A stretch of 64,000 nt of DNA from Herbaspirillum sp. WKF16 (GCF_028993615.1 NZ_CP118632.1:2790001-2854000); one strand, 5' to 3'. Positions 44,043 to 54,005 are shown, counted from the first letter of the stretch. The notes: a model not told the origin generated them from the sequence alone. A program made the numbers and translations.

Positions 44043-45373
44043 GAGGAAGCGCCGCCGAACAGGGCCGCCACGGTGCGCGGCGCCGAGCGGAAATAGGCGT
44101 GCAGGTAGCTCGCCACCACCTTGTCGCGGCGATACACCACCTCGCCCTCGGAGGAGTCGAACAGGCGCTCGCCGCGCGCCATGAACTGGGCGCCGACTGC
44201 CGCGCGCGAGTAATGGAAGGTGTGGCAGCGCAGGTGCTCGCCGGCCGCGCCCGGCAGGTTCAGCGACAGCGTCTGGTAGCCCAGCCCCTGCAGCCGCGGC
44301 TGCACCGCAGCCTGCCCCGGCAACACGCCGCACATGCGCCCGCTGGCGCCGTCCTGGCCGGTGACCGTCTCCAGCAGGTAGAGCATGCCGCCGCACTCGG
44401 CGTACAGCGGCTTGCCGGCGTCGGCATGCGCGCGCAGCGATTGCCCGGTGGCGTCGGCCTCCTGCAGCTGTCCCAGGTACAGCTCGGGATAGCCGCCGGG
44501 CAGCCACACGGCGTCGCACGGCGGCAGCGGCTGGTTGGCCAGCGGCGAGAAGAAGGCCAGCTGCGCCCCCATGCTTTCCAGCAGCGCCAGGTTGGCGGTG
44601 TAGATGAAGGAGAACGCCAGGTCGCGCGCCACGGCGATGGTCTTGCCGGCCAGCAGGCGCGGGAACTCGCGCTCCGGCGGCGGCGCGCCGAACTCCACCG
44701 GTTCCGGCAGGCCGGCCAGCGAGGTGCTGGCCATGCGGTCGGCGATGGCGTCCAGGCGCGCGTCGAGGTCGGCGATCTCGGGCGCGGCCACCAGGCCGAG
44801 GTGGCGCTCCGGCAGCGCGAACTGCATGTCGCGCTGCAAGCCGGTCAGCAACTGCACCGAAGGGCGCGCGTTCTGCAGGCCCTGGCGCAGCATCTGCGCG
44901 TGGCGCGGGCTGGCCACGCCGTTGGCCAGCACGCCGGCAAACTTCAGCTCGGGGCGGTAGGCCATCAGCCCCTGCGCCAGCGCGCCCACGGTCTGGCCCA
45001 TGCCGCGCGCGTTGATCACCGTCATCACCGGAATGCCCAGCAACTGCGCCAGGTCGGCGCTGCTGGGCTCGCCGTCGTACAGCCCCATCACGCCTTCGAC
45101 CAGCACCACGTCGGCCTCGCGCGCGGCCAGCGCGACCTGGCGCCGGCAATGGTCTTCGCCGCCCAGCCAGAGGTCGAGGTTGACCACTGGATGGCCGCTG
45201 GCCTGCGCCAGCACCATCGGGTCGAGGAAATCGGGACCGGTCTTGAACACCCGCACCCGCTTGCCGTCGCGCCGATACAGCCGCGCCAGCGCGGCGGTGA
45301 TGGTGGTCTTGCCGTGGCCGGAGGCCGGCGCCGAGATGAACAGCGCCGGGCTGCGGTACTCGCTCGCCTGCAT
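44039..45373 (-). CDS. cobB: cobyrinic acid a,c-diamide synthase
   Basis: 444 residues. P-loop SAPASGHGKTTITAALARL, VEGVMGLYDG, and a C-terminal glutaminase with Cys in YAECGGMLYL and a late SYLHAYF His. Uses glutamine and ATP to amidate the a and c side chains. CobB and CbiA differ in whether cobalt is already present; sequence alone does not settle it. Confidence 0.94.
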   Translation of the reverse strand: MQASEYRSPALFISAPASGHGKTTITAALARLYRRDGKRVRVFKTGPDFLDPMVLAQASGHPVVNLDLWLGGEDHCRRQVALAAREADVVLVEGVMGLYDGEPSSADLAQLLGIPVMTVINARGMGQTVGALAQGLMAYRPELKFAGVLANGVASPRHAQMLRQGLQNARPSVQLLTGLQRDMQFALPERHLGLVAAPEIADLDARLDAIADRMASTSLAGLPEPVEFGAPPPEREFPRLLAGKTIAVARDLAFSFIYTANLALLESMGAQLAFFSPLANQPLPPCDAVWLPGGYPELYLGQLQEADATGQSLRAHADAGKPLYAECGGMLYLLETVTGQDGASGRMCGVLPGQAAVQPRLQGLGYQTLSLNLPGAAGEHLRCHTFHYSRAAVGAQFMARGERLFDSSEGEVVYRRDKVVASYLHAYFRSAPRTVAALFGGASS

Positions 45374-45975
45374 CAGAACTCCACGCCTTTCTGGGCCTTC
45401 ACCCCTTGTTCCTTGTACGGGTGCTTGAGCGGGCGCATCTCGCTGACCAGGTCGGCCTGCTCGATCAGCGCCTCCGGCGCGTGGCGCCCGGTGACCACGA
45501 TGTGCAGCATCTCGCGCCGGCCGGCGAAGGCGCTCAGCACCTCCTCCAGGTCGAGGTACTGGTACTTGAGGACGATGTTGAGCTCGTCGAGGATCACCAT
45601 GTCGTAGCTCGGGTCGGCAATCATGCGTTGCGCCTCGGCCCAGCCGCGACGGGCGGTGCGGGTGTCGGCCTCGCGGTCCTGGGTGTCCCAGGTATAGCCC
45701 TCGCCCACCACGTGGAAATCGCAGTTGGCGTGGCCGCCCAGGAAGTCGCGCTCGGCGCTGTAGAGCGCGCCCTTGATGAACTGCACCACGCCCAGCTTCA
45801 TGCCGTGGCCGAGGATGCGCATGCCCATGCCGAAGGCGGCGCTGGACTTGCCCTTGCCGGTGCCGGTGTTGACGATCAGCAGGCCCTTCTCGTTCTGGGC
45901 CGCGGCCTTCTTCTTCTCGAAGCCCTCTTTATGGCGCTGGGTCATGCGCTTGTGCGATTCCGGATCGGTCTTCAT
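45373..45975 (-). CDS. cobO: cob(I)yrinic acid a,c-diamide adenosyltransferase
   Basis: 200 residues, ATP:corrinoid adenosyltransferase of the CobA/CobO/BtuR type. P-loop-like NTGTGKGKSSAAFGMGMRIL; GEGYTWDTQDREADTRTARR; VILDELNIVLKY; VTGRHAPEALIEQADLVSEM. Adds the upper axial 5'-deoxyadenosyl ligand. Good SD (AGAGGAG). Confidence 0.95.
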   Translation of the reverse strand: MKTDPESHKRMTQRHKEGFEKKKAAAQNEKGLLIVNTGTGKGKSSAAFGMGMRILGHGMKLGVVQFIKGALYSAERDFLGGHANCDFHVVGEGYTWDTQDREADTRTARRGWAEAQRMIADPSYDMVILDELNIVLKYQYLDLEEVLSAFAGRREMLHIVVTGRHAPEALIEQADLVSEMRPLKHPYKEQGVKAQKGVEF

Positions 45976-45994
45976 TGCTTGCTCCTCTGTGCGT

Positions 45995-47146
45995 TCATTT
46001 CCACTCTGTTCCCGTCATCTCGCTCAGCAGCTGCGCAACCCGGGTGCGGCTGGGGTGGTAGCCGATGAACACCAGTTCCGAACAGGCCGAGACCACCTTG
46101 TTGCCGTCGTTGGCCGCGCCCTCGCCGCCGGCCACCGCGACCCGCGCGCGCACGCCCTGCACCAGCAGCGGCGTCGCGCCCGGGCCGGCATGCACGAAGC
46201 CCTTGGCGCGCAGGATGGGCTCGGCCAGCGCGGCGGCGGCCACCGCGCCGCGCACCCGTTCGCCGCTCTGCGGCTCGCTGCTGCGCAGGGTGAACGACAA
46301 CCAGCCCGGATCCTGTTCATGGAAGTGCTTGTGCGTGGCCAGCCCGTGGCTGTGCGCGCCCAGGCCGGAATGCGCGTGGCCGTTGAAGCGCCCCTGGTCG
46401 GCCGCCGGCGCCGCGCGTTCGCCGGGCATGGCCAGCGGCGTGTAGTGGCGGTGCACCGTCGCGCCCGCCTGGTGCAGGCGCAGGCCCAGCGCCAGGCGGA
46501 TATCCAGCCGCGCGCCGTAGGCCAGCTCAAGGAAGCGCACGTTGGGCGCCAGCGCCCGCACGCGCCCTTCGGCCTGCAGCAGCTGCGGCTCGTCCATGGC
46601 GTCGATCTTGTTCAGGACCACCACATCGGCGCATTCCAGCTGCTGGCGAAACAGCTGCGCGGTGGCGCCGGCGGCAGCCTGCGCGCCCTCGAAGGCGTCT
46701 TCCAGCAGCAACGGCGTATCGACCACGGCCAGCGTGGCATCCAGCACGAAGTGCGGCGCCAGCTGCTCCGATTGCAGCACCTCCATCACCGCGCTGGGCA
46801 GCGCCAGGCCGGAGGTCTCGATCAGCACATGGTCGATCTGCGCCCGGTGATGCGGCGCCGCCAGCGCCAGCATGGCCGGCACGAAGTGCACATCGTCGCC
46901 ATAGGCGATCAGGCCGTGCGCGAAATCCTGGACCTGCACCTGGCCGCGCCCGCCTTCGTCGGCGCGCAACAACGCGCCGTCGATCGCCACCTCGCCGAAC
47001 TCGTTGATCAGCAAGGCCAGCCGCCGCGACTGCCGGCTTTTCACCAGGCCGCGCAAGAGCGTGGTCTTGCCGGCGCCGAGAAAGCCGGTCACCACCGTCA
47101 CCGGGATCGGCGGCAGCTGCGGCGGCGGCAGGTCTTGCGTCGGCAT
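45995..47146 (-). CDS. cobW: CobW-type metal-chaperone GTPase (COG0523), variant lacking CxCC
   Basis: 383 residues from the ATG at 47146. G1 TGFLGAGKTTLL, switch INEFGEVAIDGALL, ETSGLALPSAVME, G4 VVLNKID. A His-rich stretch near residue ~250-270 (HAHSGLGAHSHGLATHKHFH) could bind cobalt. The CxCC motif normally found after the first switch (NGCxCC) is absent: the region reads GRGQVQVQDFAHGLIAYG. Probably delivers or handles cobalt for the corrin chelatase; this is inferred from the operon. Confidence 0.9.
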   Translation of the reverse strand: MPTQDLPPPQLPPIPVTVVTGFLGAGKTTLLRGLVKSRQSRRLALLINEFGEVAIDGALLRADEGGRGQVQVQDFAHGLIAYGDDVHFVPAMLALAAPHHRAQIDHVLIETSGLALPSAVMEVLQSEQLAPHFVLDATLAVVDTPLLLEDAFEGAQAAAGATAQLFRQQLECADVVVLNKIDAMDEPQLLQAEGRVRALAPNVRFLELAYGARLDIRLALGLRLHQAGATVHRHYTPLAMPGERAAPAADQGRFNGHAHSGLGAHSHGLATHKHFHEQDPGWLSFTLRSSEPQSGERVRGAVAAAALAEPILRAKGFVHAGPGATPLLVQGVRARVAVAGGEGAANDGNKVVSACSELVFIGYHPSRTRVAQLLSEMTGTEWK

Positions 47147-47148
47147 GC

Positions 47149-48717
47149 TCAGGCTCCCGGCCACTGCGCCAGTTGCGCGCGCACCGCATCGAAATCCCGC
47201 GCCACGCGCGGATACGCCAGCTGCGGACGGCGCACCGTCAGCAGCGGGATGCCCAGCGCGCGCGCGGCATCGGCCTTGGCGCGATAGCCGCCGGCCTCGC
47301 CCGAATCCTTGGTCACCACGCAGTCGATACCCCAGTCGCGCCACAGCGCTTCGTTGAAGGCTTGCGAGAACGGCCCCTGCATGGCGCACAGGTTGGCGTG
47401 CGGCACGCCCAGCTCCAGCGCGCGCCGCACGAAGTCCGGATCGGCCGTGACGCGGGCGAACCATTGGCGCTGGCCGGCGCCCGGCGCCTGCAGGAAGCCG
47501 GCCAGGTCCTTGGAGCCGGTGGCGAGGAAGATGCGCTTGCCCGCTGCGATGGCGCGGCGCGCGGCCTCCTCCATGTCGGCGCAGGCGCCGGCGTCATCGG
47601 CGGCCAGTTCGCTGGAGCGTTCATAGCGCAGGTAGGGAATGCCGAGCTCCTGCGACAGCTCGATGAGCTGCTGCGACATCTGCGTGGCGAAGGGATGCGT
47701 GGCGTCCACCAGCACGCGCGCCCCGGCCGCGCGCAGCGCCTGGCGACGCGCTTCCACGCCCTGGCGGCCGGCCCAGACGAAGGCGCCGGGGCAATCCCGC
47801 CGCGCCAGTTCGCCGCCGTAGCCGGTGGCCGCCGAGATCACCACGCGCTGCCCCGCGGCCGCCAACTCCGCCGCCAGCGCGTTGCCGTCGCCGGTGCCCG
47901 AGAACACCCACGCGGCCTGGCGCGGCAGCTCGGCGGCGGCCGCCGCCTGCGAATCCTCGCTCCAGTCGTTGTAGCCGCGCGGGGTGAAGATCCAGTCGCG
48001 CTTCCTCTGCGTGAAGCGGTTGCCGATGACGATCGAGGTCAGCATGTCGAAGCGCAGCGCCGGCAGTTCGTCCAGGCGATGGATGGAGACCTCCTGGCCG
48101 GGCCGGTAGGCGTTCTTGACCACGCCGCACAGCGTGTGCGGCGCCTTGTGTTCCAGCATCAGCTGGAGGATGCGGTAGACGCCTTCCTGGCGCCCGGCGC
48201 TCTGCACGTTGTAGAGCACGCAGGCCAGGTCGGCCTGGGCGATGTGGCTGGCGCGCTGCTCGATCCACTCCCAGGGGCACAGCAGGTTGGACAGCGACAG
48301 CGTGGCGAAGTCGTGCGACAGCGGCGAGCCCAGCAGCGAGGCGCAGGCGTTGGCCGAGGTGACGCCCGGGATGACGTTGACCTCATAAGTGTCGTCGTGC
48401 TGCATGTCGTCGAAGGCCAGCGCGGCCATGGCGTAGATGCCGATGTCGCCGCTGGAGATCAGGGCCACCTTGCGGCCGGCGCGGGCGTGCTCGATGGCCA
48501 GCAGCGCGCGTTCGCGTTCCTGCGTCAGCGGCGGGGTATGGATTTCCTTTCCGGCGATGTGAGGCTGGATCCAGCGCAGGTAGAGCTCGTAGGCGACGAT
48601 CACGTCGCTGTCGCGCAATGCTTCGATCGCGCGCGGGATGATCATTTCCTCGAAGCCGGGGCCGACCGAGACCAGGTTTAGTACGCCTTTGTTCACTGCT
48701 TGTTCCTTGTTCGTCAT
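47149..48717 (-). CDS. cobJ/cobK: CobJ-CobK fusion: precorrin-3B C17-methyltransferase and precorrin-6A reductase
   Basis: 522 residues from the ATG at 48717; a GTG at 48696 with AAGGA seven bases before is an equally good start. N-terminal ~250 residues: SAM methyltransferase with VSVGPGFEEMIIPRAIEAL, ISSGDIGIYAMAAL and NVIPGVTSANACASLLG (CobJ/CbiH). C-terminal ~245 residues: reductase with WVFSGTGDGNALAAELAAAG, VLVDATHPFATQMSQQL and VVTKDSGEAGGYRAKADAAR (CobK/CbiJ). Two non-adjacent pathway steps in one chain. Confidence 0.92.
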   Translation of the reverse strand: MTNKEQAVNKGVLNLVSVGPGFEEMIIPRAIEALRDSDVIVAYELYLRWIQPHIAGKEIHTPPLTQERERALLAIEHARAGRKVALISSGDIGIYAMAALAFDDMQHDDTYEVNVIPGVTSANACASLLGSPLSHDFATLSLSNLLCPWEWIEQRASHIAQADLACVLYNVQSAGRQEGVYRILQLMLEHKAPHTLCGVVKNAYRPGQEVSIHRLDELPALRFDMLTSIVIGNRFTQRKRDWIFTPRGYNDWSEDSQAAAAAELPRQAAWVFSGTGDGNALAAELAAAGQRVVISAATGYGGELARRDCPGAFVWAGRQGVEARRQALRAAGARVLVDATHPFATQMSQQLIELSQELGIPYLRYERSSELAADDAGACADMEEAARRAIAAGKRIFLATGSKDLAGFLQAPGAGQRQWFARVTADPDFVRRALELGVPHANLCAMQGPFSQAFNEALWRDWGIDCVVTKDSGEAGGYRAKADAARALGIPLLTVRRPQLAYPRVARDFDAVRAQLAQWPGA

Positions 48718-48766
48718 TCTGGATGCTCGCTCTTGCGTGAGCCGCACCATACTTCAAGCTGCCGTT

Positions 48767-48860
48767 GACGTCGCTGGGTCCCTGCTTTCGCAGGGACGAC
48801 AGGCAAACCGCTATTGCACCGCTGTCGCCCCTGCGAAAGCAGGGGCCCAGTGTCGTCCGG
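48767..48860. repeat. pair of REP-like palindromes in the cobalamin operon
   Basis: Two inverted units in opposite orientation: GGGTCCCTGCTTTCGCAGGG (within 48776-48795) and CCCCTGCGAAAGCAGGGG (48828-48845), flanked by GACGTCGCT and CCAGTGTCGTC. Same paired design as at 61258-61352. Lies in the 147-base gap between cbiG and cobJ/cobK. Confidence 0.8.
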
Positions 48861-48864
48861 CGCC

Positions 48865-49665
48865 CTACATGCCTTCAAACGTGTCATCCACCACCGCCAC
48901 CGTCACGCCATCCAACGCCGTCTTGCCCAGCGCCAGCCGGCCGCGCGGCGAGGCGATCAGGGCCGCCGGTTCGCACACGCCGTCCACGCCGACATTCTGT
49001 TTCACCCATTCCGACGGCTTGCCGACCCAGGCGCGCTGCGCGATCTGCCGGGTGGAGATCACCCGCAGCGGCAAGTCGTGCGTGGCGCAAAAAGCCAGCA
49101 GGCCCGGCTCTTCCGCCTTGATGTCGATGGTGGCGACTTCCCTCACCTGCGCCAGCGTCGCGCCATCCAGCTGCGCCAGCGCATGGGCGACGGCTTGCGA
49201 GACCTGCCCGGCCGAGGCGTGCTTGCGGCAACCGATGCCCAGCACCAGCGGCTTGATCGCCTCGGTCGCCGTGCTCACCACCGGCTGCGCGCCGGTGAGC
49301 TGGGCCACGCGGTAGGCCAGGCGGTTGGCGCCGCCTTCGTGGCCGGCCAGCAGCGAGATGGCGAAACGCGCCGCCTCATCCAGCACCACGACCGCGGGGT
49401 CGCTGTGCTTGTCCTGCGGCTGGCCGTCCAGGAAGCGCACGGCGATGCCGGCCGCGCCGATCATGATCCAGCGGCGGTGGCGGCGATAGGCCAGCGCGAA
49501 CTGCTGGCGCTGCGTCAGCACCGCCTCGCCCTCGCCGGCTTCGCTGTTGAGCCACGGCCGGTACAGCGTGCCGCCCAGCGTCCCCTGCAAACGCGCGGCC
49601 AGCAACTCGGCCTCGGCGCGCACCGGCCAGATGCCCAGCTCGGCTTCGGCCAGCGGCGGCGTCAT
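48865..49665 (-). CDS. cbiG: cobalt-precorrin-5A hydrolase CbiG
   Basis: 266 residues from the ATG at 49665 (ATGA overlap with cobM). CbiG N-part: IMIGAAGIAVRFLDGQPQDK, PAVVVLDEAARFAISLLAGH, EGGANRLAYRVA. CobE/CbiG C-part: LVLGIGCRKHASAGQV and FCATHDLPLRVIST. Opens the delta-lactone and releases acetaldehyde in the early-cobalt (anaerobic) pathway. Confidence 0.93.
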   Translation of the reverse strand: MTPPLAEAELGIWPVRAEAELLAARLQGTLGGTLYRPWLNSEAGEGEAVLTQRQQFALAYRRHRRWIMIGAAGIAVRFLDGQPQDKHSDPAVVVLDEAARFAISLLAGHEGGANRLAYRVAQLTGAQPVVSTATEAIKPLVLGIGCRKHASAGQVSQAVAHALAQLDGATLAQVREVATIDIKAEEPGLLAFCATHDLPLRVISTRQIAQRAWVGKPSEWVKQNVGVDGVCEPAALIASPRGRLALGKTALDGVTVAVVDDTFEGM

Positions 49666-50465
49666 GATTGCGTCTCCTGTTCGGCCCGGGCCTGCTCCGC
49701 CTTGTTCTTCTTTACCACGCGAAACAGGTGCGTGAAGTCCTTGGAGTACAGGCTGGACTCCGCCACCTGCGCCTTGTCCAGCGCCGCGCCCACCAGCATC
49801 ATGGTGGTCAGGTTCCACTCGCCGCGCTTGTTCTCGTCCAGCACCTTTTCCAGCGTGCCCTGGTAGACCCGCTGCTCCGGCCAGCTGGCGCGGTACACCA
49901 GCGTCACCGGCGTGGCCGGCGGATAGTGCAGCAGCAGGTCGGCGACGATCTTCTTCAAGTGCGGTCCGGAGAGGAAGATGCACATGGTGGCGCGGTGCGC
50001 CGCCAGCGAAGCGATCGATTCCGACTCCGGCACCGCCGAGGCGCGACCGGAAACGCGGGTCAGGATCACGCTCTGCGAGACCTCCGGCTTGGTCAGCTCG
50101 GCGGCGACCGCCGCCGCCGCCGCCGTGAACGAAGACACGCCCGGCACCACCTCATAGGCGATGCCCAGCGCGTCCAGCCGGCGCATCTGCTCGGCCGTGG
50201 CGCCGTAGATCGCCGGGTCGCCGGAATGCAGGCGCACCACGTCGATGCCCATCTCCCGCGCGCGCAGGTAGCAGGCCTGCTGCTGCTCCAGGTCCAGCGC
50301 GGCGGTGTCGATCAGCTCGGCGTCGGCGCGGCAATGCTCCAGCATGGCGGCGGGCACCAGCGAGCCGGCGTACAGCACCATTTGCACCGCGCCGAGCAGG
50401 CGCGCGCCGCGCAGCGTGATCAGGTCGGCCGCGCCGGGGCCGGCGCCGATGAAATACACCTTCAT
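49662..50465 (-). CDS. cobM: precorrin-4 C11-methyltransferase
   Basis: 267 residues. Starts MKVYFIGAGPGAADLITLRG, then YAGSLVPAAML and RLHSGDPAIYGATAEQMRRL, all CobM/CbiF blocks; EVVPGVSSFTAAAAAVAAEL. SAM-dependent ring contraction chemistry continues from here. Overlaps cobI and cbiG by ATGA. Confidence 0.96.
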   Translation of the reverse strand: MKVYFIGAGPGAADLITLRGARLLGAVQMVLYAGSLVPAAMLEHCRADAELIDTAALDLEQQQACYLRAREMGIDVVRLHSGDPAIYGATAEQMRRLDALGIAYEVVPGVSSFTAAAAAVAAELTKPEVSQSVILTRVSGRASAVPESESIASLAAHRATMCIFLSGPHLKKIVADLLLHYPPATPVTLVYRASWPEQRVYQGTLEKVLDENKRGEWNLTTMMLVGAALDKAQVAESSLYSKDFTHLFRVVKKNKAEQARAEQETQS

Positions 50466-51214
50466 GCTTGTCCTTTCGCAGGCAAATGCCTCTTGTCTTG
50501 CGCGGTCTTGCGGATCAGCAGCACCGCCAGGTAGCCGCTGGCCTGCGCCCCGTCCAGCGTGGTGAGGTCGCTGGCCAGCACCTCGCCCTCCAGCCCGATG
50601 CGGCGGGCGAAGCCGCAATGGCGGGCGATGTCCATCTCGCGCAGCAGTTCCAGCACCCACGGCAGGCGCGCGCCGACCTTCATCAGCACCACGATGTCAT
50701 GGCTCTCGATCTCGGCGCGCAGCGCGGCCGCGTCTTCCGGGCACGGCAGGATCAGCGTGCGTTCCTTGCCCACGCCCAGCGGCCACTCCAGCGCCGAGGC
50801 GGCGGCCGCGTAGCTGGTGATGCCGGGATAGGTCGCGCAGTCGCAGTCCGGATACAGGTCGCGCACCGCCGCCAGCACGTAGCCGTAGGTCGAGTAGGTC
50901 AGCGAGTCGCCGATGGTCAGGTAGGCCACGTGCAGGCCCGCGCGCAATTGCGCCGCCAGCTCCGCGCCCAGCTGCGCATAGTGCTCCTGCAGCACCTGGC
51001 GGTCGGGGTCCATGTTGAACTCGATCTCGCGCAGGCGGGCGCGATCGAACTCCACGCCGTCCAGGCATTGCAGGGCCACCGACATGTCCGCGCCGCGCGC
51101 GCGCGGCAGATAGATCACGTCGGCCGCGCGCAGCGCGTCCAGCGCCGCCAGCGGCAGGTAGCCGGCCGGGCCGGGGCCGACGCCGATGCCGGAGAGTTTT
51201 CCTTTGCCGCTCAT
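50462..51214 (-). CDS. cobI: precorrin-2 C20-methyltransferase
   Basis: 250 residues. SGIGVGPGPAGYLPLAALDA (SAM loop), FNMDPDRQVLQEHYAQL, YLTIGDSLTYSTYGYVLAAV, ATYPGITSYAAAASALEWPL: CobI/CbiL hallmarks. First committed methylation of precorrin-2 or cobalt-sirohydrochlorin. ATGA overlaps both neighbours. Confidence 0.95.
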   Translation of the reverse strand: MSGKGKLSGIGVGPGPAGYLPLAALDALRAADVIYLPRARGADMSVALQCLDGVEFDRARLREIEFNMDPDRQVLQEHYAQLGAELAAQLRAGLHVAYLTIGDSLTYSTYGYVLAAVRDLYPDCDCATYPGITSYAAAASALEWPLGVGKERTLILPCPEDAAALRAEIESHDIVVLMKVGARLPWVLELLREMDIARHCGFARRIGLEGEVLASDLTTLDGAQASGYLAVLLIRKTAQDKRHLPAKGQA

Positions 51215-52419
51215 GCGCCCGCTCCCAGTTGCCGTCCGTCCAGGTCGAACAGGCGCACCTCCACCCGCTCCACGCTGGGCACGCGCGCCGCCGCCAGCGC
51301 CGCGATGCGCGCCTCGATTTCCGTCCAAAGCAGGCGCGAAAGGGACTCGTCCCGTCCGCGCACCAGATCGATTACCGCTTCCACCGTATTGGCTTCCTTC
51401 ATTTGCTGCACCAGCTCCGTATCGAATACGTAAAGCGGCGCGTTCATGTTCTGCGCCACGCGGGCCACGCCCTGCATGGCCATGTTGCTCTTGCTGGAGT
51501 GCGTGTCCCACACGCCGTCCAGCACCTTGGCCAGCTTGCCCGGATGGCCGGCCAGCCACAGCACCGGCAGGCGCCGCTTCTCTTCGGCCAGCGCCTGCTG
51601 GGTGAAGTCCAGCGCGTCGCCGAGGAAATTGGCGATCTGCACGCTGCGCTTGTCCGGCAGGCCCAGCTCCTGCGCCACGAAGGCGCGCCCGATCTTGCCG
51701 GGCAGGTAGGCCACCGTGCCGTCGTCGCCGCAATCGGCCAGCGCCACCCGGATATAGACCTCGATGGAGGCGATCCACGAGGCCATCGACATCGGCTCGA
51801 CGATGCCCGAGGTGCCCAGGATGGAAATCCCGCCGACGATGCCCAGCCTCGGATTGAAGGTCTTGGGCGCGATCGCGCGGCCCTCGCGGCAACCGATGGT
51901 CAGGTCGAAGCCCTGCGCCGGCCAGGCCTGGTCGCCGATACGTTCCGGCGGACGCAATTCCTCCAGCACCTCGGCCACCGCCGCGCGCATCATCGCGCGC
52001 GGCACCGGATTGATGGCCGGCTCGCCCACCGCCACCCGCAGGCCGGGCATGGTGGCCGTGCCCACGCCCTCGCCGGCGAAGAAGCGGATCTCGCCGGCGT
52101 CGTTGCGCCTGACCTGGGCGACGATGGTGGCGCCGTGGGTGTTGTCGGGGTCGTCGCCGCCGTCCTTCAATACCTCGGCCTGGACGACGCCGTCGCCCAG
52201 GTCGTCCACCCGTTCGACCGGCACCGAAATGAAATGCAGGCCGTCGGGCAGGCTCACTTCGGCGCGCTCCAGCCGGTTTCCGGCCAGCAGGCGGTACAGC
52301 GCCGCGCGCACCGCGGCGGTGGCGCAGCTGCCGGTGCTGCGGCCGCGCCGCAAGCCGTTGGGCGCGAGCACGGACAAGTCGTACTCGGCTCGCTGCAGCT
52401 CGCGCGCGACCGGATCCAT
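51211..52419 (-). CDS. cbiD: cobalt-precorrin-5B C1-methyltransferase CbiD
   Basis: 402 residues. RRGRSTGSCATAAVRAALYR is the diagnostic CbiD start; then DGGDDPDNTHGATIVAQV, GVGTATMPGLRVAVGEPAIN, NPRLGIVGGISILGTSGIVE, LWLAGHPGKLAKVLDGVWDT. Marker of the anaerobic branch, replacing CobF. Shares one base with the next gene. Confidence 0.96.
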   Translation of the reverse strand: MDPVARELQRAEYDLSVLAPNGLRRGRSTGSCATAAVRAALYRLLAGNRLERAEVSLPDGLHFISVPVERVDDLGDGVVQAEVLKDGGDDPDNTHGATIVAQVRRNDAGEIRFFAGEGVGTATMPGLRVAVGEPAINPVPRAMMRAAVAEVLEELRPPERIGDQAWPAQGFDLTIGCREGRAIAPKTFNPRLGIVGGISILGTSGIVEPMSMASWIASIEVYIRVALADCGDDGTVAYLPGKIGRAFVAQELGLPDKRSVQIANFLGDALDFTQQALAEEKRRLPVLWLAGHPGKLAKVLDGVWDTHSSKSNMAMQGVARVAQNMNAPLYVFDTELVQQMKEANTVEAVIDLVRGRDESLSRLLWTEIEARIAALAAARVPSVERVEVRLFDLDGRQLGAGA

Positions 52420-54005
52420 CAGGCCGCGCCCTCGGCGCCCTGCTCTTGCCCGATCAGCCAGGCGACGGCATCGATCATCAGCGCGTTCACCACCGTGGCC
52501 GCCCAAGGCGAGCCGCCGCGCGTGCCGGCATTGGTGATGCGCGGCACCTGCAGGCAGCGGCGCAATTCATCCTTGCTCTCGCGCGTGCCGACAAAGCCCA
52601 CCGGCAGGCCGACCACCAGTTGCGGGCGCCAGCCGTGCTCGCGGATCAGGCGCGTAGCCTCGACGATGGCGGTAGGCGCGTCGCCGATGGCCAGCACCAC
52701 GTCGTTGCCGAATTTCTGCCAGGCGCGGCGGATGCCGGCGGCCGAGCGCGTCATGCCCTGGGCCTGCGCCATGAGGTGCGACTCGGGATCGTGCACGCCG
52801 CACCAGGTCTCGATGCCCAGCTGCTCCAGCAACTGGCGCTTCAGGCCGGTTTGCACCATGGTGACGTCGGTCACCACGCGCTTGCAGCGCAGCAGCGCCA
52901 GCATGCCGGTCTGCGCCGCGCCGGCGGAGAAATACAGTTCGTCGGCGGCGGCAAAGTCGCCGCTGGTATGCACCAGGCGCTGCAGCACGGTCAGGTGCTC
53001 GGGCGGAAACACGCTCCAGTCGCGGCCCTCGCCGATGATGCGCATGCTCTCGGCCTCGATCGGGTGCGGCACGTAAGGCGCGGTGCGCGCCGCCACGGCC
53101 GCCGGCATCGCCATCTCGCGCGCCGACAGGTCGCGCACCTGCAGGTGATGCGCGCGCTGCGGCTCGCCCACCTGCTGCTCGAAGCCGACGATCTGCACCC
53201 GGTACTTGCACAGCGAGCAGTTCATCGCGGCGCGGCCCTGCACCGCCTCCCGGGCGCGCTCCAGCAGGACGTCGGCCACATGCGGATGCACGCCGAGGTA
53301 GCCGGCCTTGAGCACCTCCACGCCCGGCTCGCGCTGCGCCGCCTCGTCGGCGGCGGCGTAGATGCGCTTGACCAGCACGCCGTCGAACAGGAAGAACGGC
53401 AGCACCACCAGTCGCTGCCAACCCTGGCCGGCGGCCAGCGACAGGCCGTCGCGCACCAGCGGCGCGGCGGTGCCGGAGAAGCACAACTTCACGCCGCCGA
53501 AGCCCATGCCCTCCTGCAGCATGCGCGCCAGCTTGGCGACTTCGCCGTTGGCATCGGGATCGGTGGTGCCGCGCCCGACCAGCACCAGGCAGCTGTCCTG
53601 GCGATTGACGATCTCGCCCGATCCGGCCTCGGCCTCGACCACGCGTTGCTGCGCCAGCTGCAGCAGCAGCGGATGCAGGTCCATCGGCGCGCCGAAATGG
53701 AAATCGACCTGCGGATATTGTTGCGCCAGCGCCAGCAATTCGGCCGGCATGTCGTTCTTGGCGTGGCGCGCGCCCAGCAGCACGCCGGGCACCACCGAGA
53801 TCTCGGTGGCGCCCTCTGCCACGCAGGCGGCGGCGGCCTCGGCGATGGTCGGCGCGGCGAATTCCAGGTAGCCGTGGCGCACCATGCGTTCGCCCGCGCG
53901 TGCGCGCACCAATTCCACCAGCGCCTCGAACTCGCGCAGCGCATCCGGATCGCGGCTGCCGTGGCCGGCGATCACCACGGCCGATCTTTGCGCCGTGCCG
54001 CTCAT
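52419..54005 (-). CDS. cbiX/cobH: CbiX-CobH fusion: sirohydrochlorin cobaltochelatase and precorrin-8X methylmutase
   Basis: 528 residues. N-terminal ~285 residues: two CbiX repeats ([40 protein letters not shown]) with the chelatase His, and [20 protein letters not shown]; then a CSLCKYR cysteine pair. C-terminal ~215 residues: CobH/CbiC, with [59 protein letters not shown] and [15 protein letters not shown] single protein thus inserts cobalt early and performs the late methyl migration. Confidence 0.95.
   Translation of the reverse strand: MSGTAQRSAVVIAGHGSRDPDALREFEALVELVRARAGERMVRHGYLEFAAPTIAEAAAACVAEGATEISVVPGVLLGARHAKNDMPAELLALAQQYPQVDFHFGAPMDLHPLLLQLAQQRVVEAEAGSGEIVNRQDSCLVLVGRGTTDPDANGEVAKLARMLQEGMGFGGVKLCFSGTAAPLVRDGLSLAAGQGWQRLVVLPFFLFDGVLVKRIYAAADEAAQREPGVEVLKAGYLGVHPHVADVLLERAREAVQGRAAMNCSLCKYRVQIVGFEQQVGEPQRAHHLQVRDLSAREMAMPAAVAARTAPYVPHPIEAESMRIIGEGRDWSVFPPEHLTVLQRLVHTSGDFAAADELYFSAGAAQTGMLALLRCKRVVTDVTMVQTGLKRQLLEQLGIETWCGVHDPESHLMAQAQGMTRSAAGIRRAWQKFGNDVVLAIGDAPTAIVEATRLIREHGWRPQLVVGLPVGFVGTRESKDELRRCLQVPRITNAGTRGGSPWAATVVNALMIDAVAWLIGQEQGAEGAA

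Noticed and set aside
48767..48860. Rho-independent terminators inside the cobalamin operon
   Set aside because: The hairpins lack T runs on either strand and match repeats elsewhere, so they are REP-like elements.
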